Shown here: positions 1-7,054 of the stretch, piece after piece
How positions within the stretch are numbered: position 1 is the stretch's first letter
Layout: the number at the start of each line of letters is the position of its first letter
Source: Caenibius sp964466155
GTDB taxonomy: Bacteria > Pseudomonadota > Alphaproteobacteria > Sphingomonadales > Sphingomonadaceae
Direction: 5' to 3'
Assembly (NCBI GenBank): GCA_964466155.1
Contig: CAYXMY010000003.1
Coordinates: forward strand, 1 to 52,236
DNA: 52,236 nucleotides
Notes under the pieces: model-generated
The model's input: only the letters and a program-made list of their open reading frames with translations
What the model was told of the DNA's origin: nothing
The model's database searches: none
Translations under genes and position numbers: made by a program

Positions 1-411
1 AGCCGTGCGTATCCCCGTGGAAGCGAGCGCCCCGGTGGAAAGGAAGCTCGCCTGATAAAGCACTTCCACCGGCGCATCCCCCGCCACGCGGGTCCCCACT
101 CCTTGCGGAATGATGAGGATCGCCACAGCTTCTTCCCGCCGCACCATCGCCATCGCCCGTTCGAAATCGGTGGTGCGGGCCACCACCTCTATCGCATGGG
201 TAGCATCCACATTGCGCGCGATGGCATTCGCGAGTGGCCCGCCATCGCGATCGACCACCACGGCAGGCAGTTCGCTGGGCGTGCCATGCCAAATCATTGC
301 CGCCATGGCCCCAAGCAGGACCAGCGGCATCAGCGTAAGCATGGCAAGATCGATCGGCGTGCGCAGGATGCGGCGGATTTCCTCGCCGAACGCCGCCGCG
401 AATGCGCTCAT
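1..411 (-). CDS. ABC-2 type transporter permease, N-terminal part (cut by window edge)
   Basis: The first 137 codons read as an ABC-2 permease of the YhhJ/YbhR type: a short cytoplasmic N-terminus (MSAFAAAFGEEIRRILRTP), one membrane helix at about residues 20-41, then the start of the large periplasmic domain typical of these half-size exporters. The ATG overlaps the stop of the adaptor gene by 4 bp (ATGA), so it is translated with it. The gene continues past position 1, where the remaining helices and probably the ATPase gene would lie. Family assignment rests on the N-terminal pattern and the operon with HlyD and TolC homologues; the exported substrate is unknown. Confidence 0.8.
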   Translation of the reverse strand, partial: MSAFAAAFGEEIRRILRTPIDLAMLTLMPLVLLGAMAAMIWHGTPSELPAVVVDRDGGPLANAIARNVDATHAIEVVARTTDFERAMAMVRREEAVAILIIPQGVGTRVAGDAPVEVLYQASFLSTGALASTGIRTA

Positions 412-1448
412 TGCGGCCAGTCGAACAGCACGCTCATCCCCGGCCGCAACGCAGGCACGCGTTCCACCGGTTCCAGCCGCACTTCGAACGCCCGGACATC
501 GTACCCGCGCGATTGGCGCGTGGCCCGCCATGTGGCGAAGCTGCCTTGCGGGCCGATGTGCTGCACCCGGAAACGCACGGTCTGCTTCAACGCCGGAACC
601 GTGCCGGACAGGATCATGCCCTGTTTCATGCCATCGTACTGATCTTCCTGCACATTCAGCGTCACCCACGGATGATCGACACCGATCACCTGAAATGCGG
701 GCAGGACCGGGCTGACGATTTCCCCTGACCGGACCAGACGGCGCGATATTTCCCCGTCCACCGGCGAGACCAGCCGCGTTTCCCTTTCCAGCGCGGCGGC
801 AGTCGACACGGCGGCGGAAGCGGTAGTGACCTGCGCCTTGGCGATATCGCGATTTTGCTGCCGCGCACCGGCCAGCGCTTTTTCGTATTGCGCACGCGCG
901 GCATCGGCGATCCGCTGGCTGCTGACTTGCGCCGTGCGGGCTTCGTCGCGGCGCTGGGCGGCAATCACCCCTTCGGCATAAAGCCGTTCCGAACGCCGCT
1001 GCGTGACCGCGGCGAGATCGGCCGTCGCCTGCGCCGCCTGCCAGGAGGACTGCAGCGACGCGATATCTTCCTTGCGGGCGCCTTCCTCGGCCAACGATTG
1101 CATGGCGCGGGCGGTTTCCAGCGCCGCCTGCGCCTGGGTCTGGCCGTTTGCCACTTCCGGGCTGACCAGCACGGCAAGCACTTGCCCGGCCTTGACCCTG
1201 TCCCCCTCCTTGGCCTGCAACCGGTCGACCCGGGCGAGCACCTTGGTCGCCACGTTGATTTCCTCAGCCTGCACTTCCCCCTGCAATTGCACCGCCGGGG
1301 GGCGGCTGGCCAGCCACACGCCGATGGCGATCAGCACCGCCACCACGGCTAGACCGATCCACAGGAACAGGCGGCTTTTCCGTTCGGGCAGCCCGTCCCC
1401 CGCCGCATCCCGCTGTTCCTCCGGCGCAGCGGCCCCTTCTTCGCTCAT
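408..1448 (-). CDS. HlyD/EmrA-family periplasmic adaptor (membrane fusion protein)
   Basis: 346 residues. A charged cytoplasmic start is followed by one membrane helix (about residues 28-47, LFLWIGLAVVAVLIAIGVWL), a biotinyl-lipoyl-like half motif (about 55-95), a long Ala/Gln-rich coiled-coil hairpin (about 100-215), the second lipoyl half (ETRLVSPVDGEI) and a beta-barrel domain. This is the order seen in adaptors that join an inner-membrane pump to a TolC-like channel. It sits between an outer-membrane factor gene and an ABC-2 permease gene with 4-bp overlaps on both sides, which suggests a tripartite ABC exporter similar to E. coli YhiI/RbbA/YhhJ systems. The substrate cannot be inferred. 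Confidence 0.9.
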   Translation of the reverse strand: MSEEGAAAPEEQRDAAGDGLPERKSRLFLWIGLAVVAVLIAIGVWLASRPPAVQLQGEVQAEEINVATKVLARVDRLQAKEGDRVKAGQVLAVLVSPEVANGQTQAQAALETARAMQSLAEEGARKEDIASLQSSWQAAQATADLAAVTQRRSERLYAEGVIAAQRRDEARTAQVSSQRIADAARAQYEKALAGARQQNRDIAKAQVTTASAAVSTAAALERETRLVSPVDGEISRRLVRSGEIVSPVLPAFQVIGVDHPWVTLNVQEDQYDGMKQGMILSGTVPALKQTVRFRVQHIGPQGSFATWRATRQSRGYDVRAFEVRLEPVERVPALRPGMSVLFDWPQ

Positions 1449-3010
1449 CGCCCGGCCCCCAATGGCAATTTCACATCGGCTGCATTCATATGGTCCGAAA
1501 AGGCTGGCAACCGCCCCGAAGCAGCCAGCAGACCGGCAAGCGCCAGATCGTATTCGTAAGCGGTGGCAATGCGCTGGGTGCGTGCTGCGGAAAGCGCAGC
1601 CTCCGCCGCCAGAACAGTGGTCAGCGTCCCTTCCCCTTCACGAAAGGCCACGGATTGCACGCGCAGATTTTCCCGCGCCGCGGCCATGCTGCTGTCGAGC
1701 AGAACGAAGGAACGCCGGGCCGCCTCCACCATGTCCCATGCGCGCAGGACCGCGATGGTGGAGGCGTTTCGCGCCGCGCGCGTCGCCTCGTCCGCCGCTG
1801 CCACCTTTTCCCGCGCCGCCGCTAGCGCATGCCCGCGGTCGATGTTGGACAGGAGAGTATAGCGCACGCCCACACCCACCACCCAGTCGGGATCGGTCGG
1901 CAAGGCATCGTCCTTGTTGAAATTGTACGATCCGAAAGCGAACGCCTGAGGGCGGAATTGCGATTTGGCGAGCGCCACCCCGGCATCGGCCAGCTTGCCC
2001 GCTGCAATCGCCTGCCGGGTCTGCGAAGTGTCATCCCCATTGTCGAGAAAGCCGTTGGCCGGTTCCAGCGGGCGCGTGGCGACGAACAACGGCGTGGTCG
2101 GGCGCACGCCACCGAGTTCCAACACTTGCGCCAATTCCATGCGCGCGCTCTGATGCGCGAGGATCGCCCGTTGATAGGCCCGTTCTGCGCCATCGCGCGC
2201 CACTTGCGCCTCCAGCGTTCGCGCGCGCTGGGTGAAGCCCGCCGCTTCCAGCCGCTGCGCATCGTACAGCAACCGGTCGAGCGCATCGCGCGTTTCCTTG
2301 GCCGATGCTTCCAGCGCCTGCGCCGTGTGCTGGCCGAAATAGACGCGGATCAGGTTGATCTGGGCCAATTCCTGCGCCTCGGCTTCCTTTGCCTGCGCGG
2401 CGGCGACCCCGGCAGAAGCCCCCCGCTTGATCGCCGTGATCGCGCCCCCGGTGTACAACGGCAGGACGGCCTGCACGCTGGGCCGGAACACGTCATCGCG
2501 GTAACGGTAGGACAAGCTATCGGGCAAGGCGCCGAACAGGCCAGGCAAGGCGGCGGAAATCTTGCCGGTAATTTCCGAAGCGATCTGCTGGTAGCCGGGC
2601 GGCAGCGTCGACGGCAAAGTACCGAGGAAATCCTGCGTGCTATCGAGCGCGCTTTGCCGCGCATCCTTGAGATCGAGCGACAGGGTCTTCTGATATTCGA
2701 GATATTGCGCCGATACCGTCACCAGTGGGCGGTTGAGTGCGGCCACCGCTTTCGCCGTCTGCTCCGCCGATGCGACGCTGTGGCTCGCGGCCTGCAACGT
2801 CGCCGAAGTGCGCGAAAGCCGCACGCTTGCCGCATCGAAGCTGAGCGCCGTGCCTTCTTCCATGCCGGAAACTGCCGCGCCAGCCGCCCCCGGCTGCGCA
2901 TCGGCCGGGATCGCCACCGCCTCCTGCGCCCAGGCCGCATGCCCGGCAAAGGCCACATGCAGCAAGGCCGCCCCTCCTGCCATGGGAGCAAGCCTGACGC
3001 ACAGGGCCAT
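1445..3010 (-). CDS. TolC-family outer-membrane efflux protein
   Basis: About 521 residues from the ATG at 3010, preceded by AGGAC at a workable distance; the frame stays open to 3079 but the upstream starts lack a ribosome site. The N-terminus is a signal peptide ending AWA-QEA. The mature protein has the two Ala/Gln/Glu-rich helical repeats of the outer-membrane factor family, with recurring segments such as ARDGAERAYQRAILAHQSAR and a YTLLSNIDRGHALAAAREKV segment in the second repeat. It is the first gene of an operon with the HlyD adaptor (ATGA overlap) and the ABC-2 permease, so it likely forms the exit duct of that exporter. Confidence 0.9.
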   Translation of the reverse strand: MALCVRLAPMAGGAALLHVAFAGHAAWAQEAVAIPADAQPGAAGAAVSGMEEGTALSFDAASVRLSRTSATLQAASHSVASAEQTAKAVAALNRPLVTVSAQYLEYQKTLSLDLKDARQSALDSTQDFLGTLPSTLPPGYQQIASEITGKISAALPGLFGALPDSLSYRYRDDVFRPSVQAVLPLYTGGAITAIKRGASAGVAAAQAKEAEAQELAQINLIRVYFGQHTAQALEASAKETRDALDRLLYDAQRLEAAGFTQRARTLEAQVARDGAERAYQRAILAHQSARMELAQVLELGGVRPTTPLFVATRPLEPANGFLDNGDDTSQTRQAIAAGKLADAGVALAKSQFRPQAFAFGSYNFNKDDALPTDPDWVVGVGVRYTLLSNIDRGHALAAAREKVAAADEATRAARNASTIAVLRAWDMVEAARRSFVLLDSSMAAARENLRVQSVAFREGEGTLTTVLAAEAALSAARTQRIATAYEYDLALAGLLAASGRLPAFSDHMNAADVKLPLGAGR

Positions 3011-3345
3011 CGCGGAAGTCCTGTATGGCATGCGCGATGGTGTGACGAAACACACCGCAAATGCAAGCCGGGATCGCACAATTTCGTTACCGGCACGCCA
3101 GGATAACGTGCAGATTTACCACACCTTGTCCGATACCTCCCCGGCCGATGCCGGATCGCCATGGACATTGCCATCGCGCATTATAATGGGGCGCATGCCG
3201 TTTTTGGGAGTTGCCGCAGGGGGGCGCCAACTTTGACAGTGCCGGTATAAGTGGGGCATTGGTTTGAAACACTTCAAAGCATCCACCATTTCGACCAGGG
3301 ACGCGAAACAGCCCCTGCGCTCTAATATTTTCTCTGGCGGTGCTT
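3011..3345. other. Intergenic region between divergent genes
   Basis: No convincing gene. It must carry the promoters of the minus-strand exporter operon and of the plus-strand kinase gene. An AT-rich octamer ATTATAAT at 3180-3187 is self-complementary and could serve as a -10 element in either direction, but I see no matching -35 at normal spacing. TTGACA occurs at 3233-3238 without a clear -10. No terminator or strong inverted repeat is seen. Confidence 0.4.
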
Positions 3346-4296
3346 ATGAATGGACAGATGCAGCAACCCCATCGGGTGATTTATTCTGGGCACGGCAGCA
3401 GTCAAATTTCCGCTTTGCAAGCGGCATTCACCGCGGCGAAAAAATATCTTTTAATCGCAGCGTTATGTCTGTTTGCATTCATCTTGGCGATGTATCCGCA
3501 TAGCATTCTGCGCTTCATGGCTGAAGGCGGCAGCGTGCTGGCCGCCGGGATGATCGCGGTGGGATGGCCGGTCCTGCGCCAGCACCCGTGCAAGGATATG
3601 TCTCAGCTTATCGCCTTCGTCGGGTGCGACGGCACCGGCAAGTCCACCCTGTCGCAAGATGTGCTGCAGTCCATTGCCACGGATCGGGCTGCCGCGATTT
3701 GCTATCTCGGCCTCGGTTCGGGGAATTTGGGAAACCGGATCAAGCGCTGGCCGCTGATCGGCCCAGCGGTCGAACGCCGCCTGTCGCGCAAGGCCGCACA
3801 AACGCGCAGCAAGGATGAAAAGATTCCCGGCATCCTTACCGCGCTGGTCGTCTATGGCTTTTCAATTCTCCGCCTGCGCCGGTTTCGCAAGATGCTGGCC
3901 CTGCGCGAAGCGGGGGTCACGGTCCTGACGGATCGTTATCCGCAAGTCGAAGTCTTCGGCTTCTACGATGGCCCCGGCCTTTCCGCCGCGCGTTCAGATA
4001 GCTGGGCGGTTTCCACGCTCGCCCGCAAGGAGCGGGAAATGTACGAATGGATGGCCAGCTTCCACCCCGATGTGGTGGTGCGCCTCAACATCGATCCGGA
4101 AACAGCCCACGCGCGCAAACCCGATCACGATTATGCCTTGCTCGCCCGCAAGGTGGATGCCACCGCCAGGCTGAGCTTCGGCGGGGCACCGATTGTCGAT
4201 ATCGATTCCACGCAACCTTATGCCAAAGTCCGCGAAGCCGTTTCGCAGGTCGTTTGCAGCGCCTTGCAGGCTGGCGAACACAAGACTGCGGCATGA
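3346..4296 (+). CDS. Membrane-anchored P-loop kinase, thymidylate-kinase-like
   Basis: 316 residues from ATG 3346 (an in-frame GTG lies at 3340). Residues 33-49 and about 62-77 are hydrophobic and look like two membrane helices, followed by a soluble domain. That domain opens with a Walker A motif, FVGCDGTGKST (about 93-101), and later has LTDRYP, resembling the DR(Y/F) element of nucleoside-monophosphate kinases, and a C-terminal segment DVVVRLNIDPETAHAR like the LID/Arg region of dTMP kinases. True dTMP kinases are about 210 residues, soluble and lack the N-terminal helices, so this is more likely one of the kinase-like proteins found near envelope or polysaccharide genes. The phosphate acceptor is unknown. 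Confidence 0.75.
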   Translation: MNGQMQQPHRVIYSGHGSSQISALQAAFTAAKKYLLIAALCLFAFILAMYPHSILRFMAEGGSVLAAGMIAVGWPVLRQHPCKDMSQLIAFVGCDGTGKSTLSQDVLQSIATDRAAAICYLGLGSGNLGNRIKRWPLIGPAVERRLSRKAAQTRSKDEKIPGILTALVVYGFSILRLRRFRKMLALREAGVTVLTDRYPQVEVFGFYDGPGLSAARSDSWAVSTLARKEREMYEWMASFHPDVVVRLNIDPETAHARKPDHDYALLARKVDATARLSFGGAPIVDIDSTQPYAKVREAVSQVVCSALQAGEHKTAA

Positions 4297-4302
4297 TTGC
4301 CC

Positions 4303-4428
4303 GTGATCGCCGCGCCCGTGGAGGAGCATAGGCGAGCCTATATCGACCGGGCCGACAGCGAAGAAGTATTCCGCGCAGCCGGATTGGCCGCCGCTCGCCG
4401 GATCGAGGCGATGTCAGGCTCTGCCTGA
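4303..4428 (+). CDS. Possible 41-residue ORF downstream of the kinase
   Basis: A GTG-initiated frame of 41 codons, ending in RRIEAMSGSA, begins 6 bases after the kinase stop. No ribosome-binding site is obvious, and it resembles nothing I know. Its composition (Ala, Arg, Glu) is compatible with real coding but also with chance in GC-rich DNA. The rest of 4297-4505 holds no other candidate. Confidence 0.15.
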   Translation: MIAAPVEEHRRAYIDRADSEEVFRAAGLAAARRIEAMSGSA

Positions 4429-4494
4429 ACCGGGAGGACGAAAACCTTCTTTCGATCTTCTGCGGAAAACTGTCCAAAAGAGGCTCAAGGATAC

Positions 4495-4520
4495 CGCAGC
4501 GCCCTTCACGAAGGGCTGCG
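4495..4520. terminator. Stem-loop at the convergent end of kinase and histidine-kinase genes
   Basis: GCCCTT (4501-4506) pairs with AAGGGC (4511-4516) around a 4-nt loop, and CGCA/TGCG extends the stem after a 2-nt bulge. The stop codon of the histidine kinase lies in the loop. There is no T-tract on either side, so termination is uncertain. Confidence 0.4.
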
Positions 4521-5891
4521 TTCCCGCGCGATGGGTAAGCGCAGGCGCACGATCAGCCCGCGCGGCTCATTCGCCATGAGTTCCATCGTGCCATCGTGCA
4601 AATGGGCGATGGTTTCGACCAGTGACAGGCCCAGCCCGGCCCCCGAGCCGCCCCGCGCGGGATCGAGCCGGACAAACCGCTGCGCCGCCGCCGCCATCTG
4701 TTCCGCAGCCAGGCCAGTGCCGTCATCGGCGACCGACAGGCTGATTTGGCCCGCCCCTTCCTTCGTCACCGTAATCCTGATGTTGGCGCCGCCAGCGGCA
4801 TATTTCAGCGCATTGTCGATCAGATTGGACAGCGCCCGCATCAGAAGCTCGCGGTGCGCCACGACCTCAAGCGCAGGCGGCGCGGCGACGTGGATCGCAA
4901 ATCCCTGATCTTCGGCCAGAGGCCCGTAAAGCTCATCCATATTTTCCAGCAGTTGCGGCAAATCGAACTGCGAGAAGTGATCGCGGCCCAGCCCGGCCTC
5001 GGCACGGCTGATTTCCAATGCGGTGTCGAGCAGACGGTGGAGGCTGTCGGCTTCCTCTATCGCGCCGCCCAATGCCATCAGCGCTTCCGGATCGCGCGTG
5101 CGGGTCAACCCCTGTTCCAGCCGCGCTTTCATGCGCGAAACGGGGGACCGCAGATCGTGCGCCATGGAATCGGTCACCATCCGCAATTCCTGCACCAGAC
5201 TTGCAATCCGGCCGAACATCGCGTTGATCGAATCCGCAAGCCGATCGAAAGCATCGCCAGTCTCATCCCGTTCGACCCGGGCATCCAGCCCGCCTCCGAC
5301 GAAGTCGTGCGCCGCGCGGGAAAAGACATCGATCCGCCGTGCCAAAATCCAGGCGACCGTCCCCGCCATCAGCACCGCGATCACCACACCCAATGCCAAA
5401 GCGTAGAGGAACGCCTTTTCGCTTGCCCTTGCCAATTGGCGTTGGGCTTCGAGCGCTTCGCCGGTCAGCAGGGCATACCCGTTCGGCAGCCGCGTCGTGA
5501 CCACGCCCATCGGCTCCGCTGCTTTTCCGCCTTCGCGATACAGCCACAATTGCTGCCAGGACATGATATCGGCCACGGTGGGCGGCCATTCGCGCAAGTT
5601 CCCGATAACCCGCTCTCCATCCGGCCCCCTTAGGAGGACGATGAAATTGCGATCGTCCCGCGCGCGCAACCGGGCATCGATCGATTTGACAAGGCCGAGT
5701 GCGCCCCCTTCCTGAAAATCGTCGATAAAATCGTCCCGCGCGACTTCCGCCGCGGTGCGCGCATCGGTGATGATGGTCGCCTCGGTGAAGCGATGGATGA
5801 CGGTGAGCCCCAGCGAAAACGCCACGACCTGCGCCACCACCAGCATCAGTGTGAGCCGGACGATCGTGCTCTGCAAATAGGCCTGCCGCAT
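4506..5891 (-). CDS. Sensor histidine kinase with periplasmic sensor and HAMP domain
   Basis: 461 residues. Membrane helices at about 12-32 and 160-183 enclose a roughly 125-residue periplasmic sensor, followed by HAMP (about 184-235), the phospho-acceptor helix with H245 in MAHDLRSPVSRM, and an ATPase domain with N box NLIDNALKYA and G boxes ADDGTGL and SGAGLGLSLV. It starts 6 bp after the stop of the OmpR-type regulator, its obvious partner. Both close a same-strand run that begins at acvB and includes mprF, so the pair may sense membrane or cationic-peptide/acid stress and control that operon. That role is inferred from position only; the sensor domain gives no ligand clue. Confidence 0.93.
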   Translation of the reverse strand: MRQAYLQSTIVRLTLMLVVAQVVAFSLGLTVIHRFTEATIITDARTAAEVARDDFIDDFQEGGALGLVKSIDARLRARDDRNFIVLLRGPDGERVIGNLREWPPTVADIMSWQQLWLYREGGKAAEPMGVVTTRLPNGYALLTGEALEAQRQLARASEKAFLYALALGVVIAVLMAGTVAWILARRIDVFSRAAHDFVGGGLDARVERDETGDAFDRLADSINAMFGRIASLVQELRMVTDSMAHDLRSPVSRMKARLEQGLTRTRDPEALMALGGAIEEADSLHRLLDTALEISRAEAGLGRDHFSQFDLPQLLENMDELYGPLAEDQGFAIHVAAPPALEVVAHRELLMRALSNLIDNALKYAAGGANIRITVTKEGAGQISLSVADDGTGLAAEQMAAAAQRFVRLDPARGGSGAGLGLSLVETIAHLHDGTMELMANEPRGLIVRLRLPIARERSPS

Positions 5892-5897
5892 GGGAAA

Positions 5898-6584
5898 CTA
5901 GCCCGGATTGCCGAGCAAGTACCCCGCGCCGCGAATGGTGTGGAGCAGCGGCTTGGCAAACCCGTCATCGATCTTGCGCCGCAAGCGGCTGACATGGACA
6001 TCGACCACATTGGTGCCAGGATCGAAATGATATTCCCACACCCCTTCGAGCATCATGGTGCGGGTGACGACCTGATTCTTGTGCCGCAGCAGATATTCGA
6101 GCAGCCGGAACTCGCGCGGCTGGAGATCGATCCTTTCTCCCGCCCGGAGCACCCGGCGATTGAGCAAGTTCATTTCGAGATCTTCGCAAGCGAGGATCGT
6201 TTCGGCCTGCGCCGCGCCCGCCGGTTTGGCCATCAGCAGCTTGAGCCGCGCCAGCAGCTCGGAAAAGGCAAACGGTTTGGTAAGGTAATCGTTGGCGCCG
6301 GACGTCAGCCCTTCCACCCGCGCATCCACCGCGCCGAGCGAGGAGAGGATGATGACCGGCGTGGCGATCTGCGCCGCGCGCATCGCGGCCAGCACCGCCA
6401 TCCCATCCATGCCCGGCAGCATCCGGTCGAGGATGATGGCGTCATAGCCGCCGTCGGTCGCCTGAAACAGACCATCGCGCCCATCGGTGGCGTGATAGAC
6501 CAGAAACCCTTCACCGGTCAGGCTCTTGCAGATGTAATCCGCGGTAGTGCGGTCATCCTCGACTACCAAAATCTTCTGCGACAT
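5898..6584 (-). CDS. OmpR/PhoB-family response regulator
   Basis: 228 residues: receiver domain with acidic pocket VVEDD, phospho-acceptor D53 in ILDRMLPGMDG, S81/S82 after the fourth strand and K103 in LTKPF, then a winged-helix DNA-binding domain (about 130-225) with RTMMLEGVWEY and DVHVSRLRRKI typical of OmpR proteins. It starts 13 bp after the PDZ gene and is followed after 6 bp by its kinase. The run from acvB to here suggests that its targets include the lysyl-PG genes, but no direct repeat that would mark its binding site is obvious upstream of acvB. Confidence 0.95.
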   Translation of the reverse strand: MSQKILVVEDDRTTADYICKSLTGEGFLVYHATDGRDGLFQATDGGYDAIILDRMLPGMDGMAVLAAMRAAQIATPVIILSSLGAVDARVEGLTSGANDYLTKPFAFSELLARLKLLMAKPAGAAQAETILACEDLEMNLLNRRVLRAGERIDLQPREFRLLEYLLRHKNQVVTRTMMLEGVWEYHFDPGTNVVDVHVSRLRRKIDDGFAKPLLHTIRGAGYLLGNPG

Positions 6585-6599
6585 GCAGCGTTCCCCATC

Positions 6600-6983
6600 C
6601 TAGCCGCCGATAGCGTACAGCCGCTTATAGACATGCACGCCCTCACGGCGAAGGTCCAGCAGCACGCCTTTCGCCCGGTCCTGCCCAATCGCATCGCCGA
6701 CTGCGGACCTGGACTCGATAGAGCGTCCATCGATCCGGTCGATGACATCGCCGGGCAGGATATCGGCCTTGCTGGCGGGGCCGCCATCCTCCACGCTGGT
6801 GACCACCAGTTCGACCGTGGGCGCCCTGCCCTGCCGTTTCACTTCGTAAGTGAGGCCGGGTATCTGATCGGGCCGATAGCGGGGCGGGGCGGGGTTGAGC
6901 TGCCAGACAAGCGCGATAACCCCCGCCAGAATGGCGAGCAGAACGCCCGTCGAAGGCAGCGGATGCACGCGCACCGGATTCAT
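6600..6983 (-). CDS. Small membrane-anchored PDZ-domain protein
   Basis: 127 residues from the ATG at 6983. One N-terminal membrane helix (TGVLLAILAGVIALVWQL) is followed by a single PDZ domain: LTYEVKRQG, then VEDGGPASKADILPGDVIDRIDG, the carboxylate-binding and ligand-loop region seen in DegS/HtrA-type PDZ domains. No protease domain is attached. An in-frame ATG at 7058 overlaps the mprF stop (ATGA), as with the other junctions of this operon, but the 25 extra codons have weak GC3 bias, so I prefer the shorter form. It may serve as an adaptor for envelope proteolysis or for the sensor kinase encoded downstream; this is inference. Confidence 0.8.
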   Translation of the reverse strand: MNPVRVHPLPSTGVLLAILAGVIALVWQLNPAPPRYRPDQIPGLTYEVKRQGRAPTVELVVTSVEDGGPASKADILPGDVIDRIDGRSIESRSAVGDAIGQDRAKGVLLDLRREGVHVYKRLYAIGG

Positions 6984-7054
6984 ATTCCCAGCCTTAGTTT
7001 CATTCTGGCTGCCGCTGCATGGCAGGTAGATGAAAGGCTCGTAATGTTGCCATG

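Noticed and set aside
3182..3238. TATAAT and TTGACA as a promoter pair for the kinase gene
   Set aside because: The elements are in the wrong order and not at 16-18 bp spacing.
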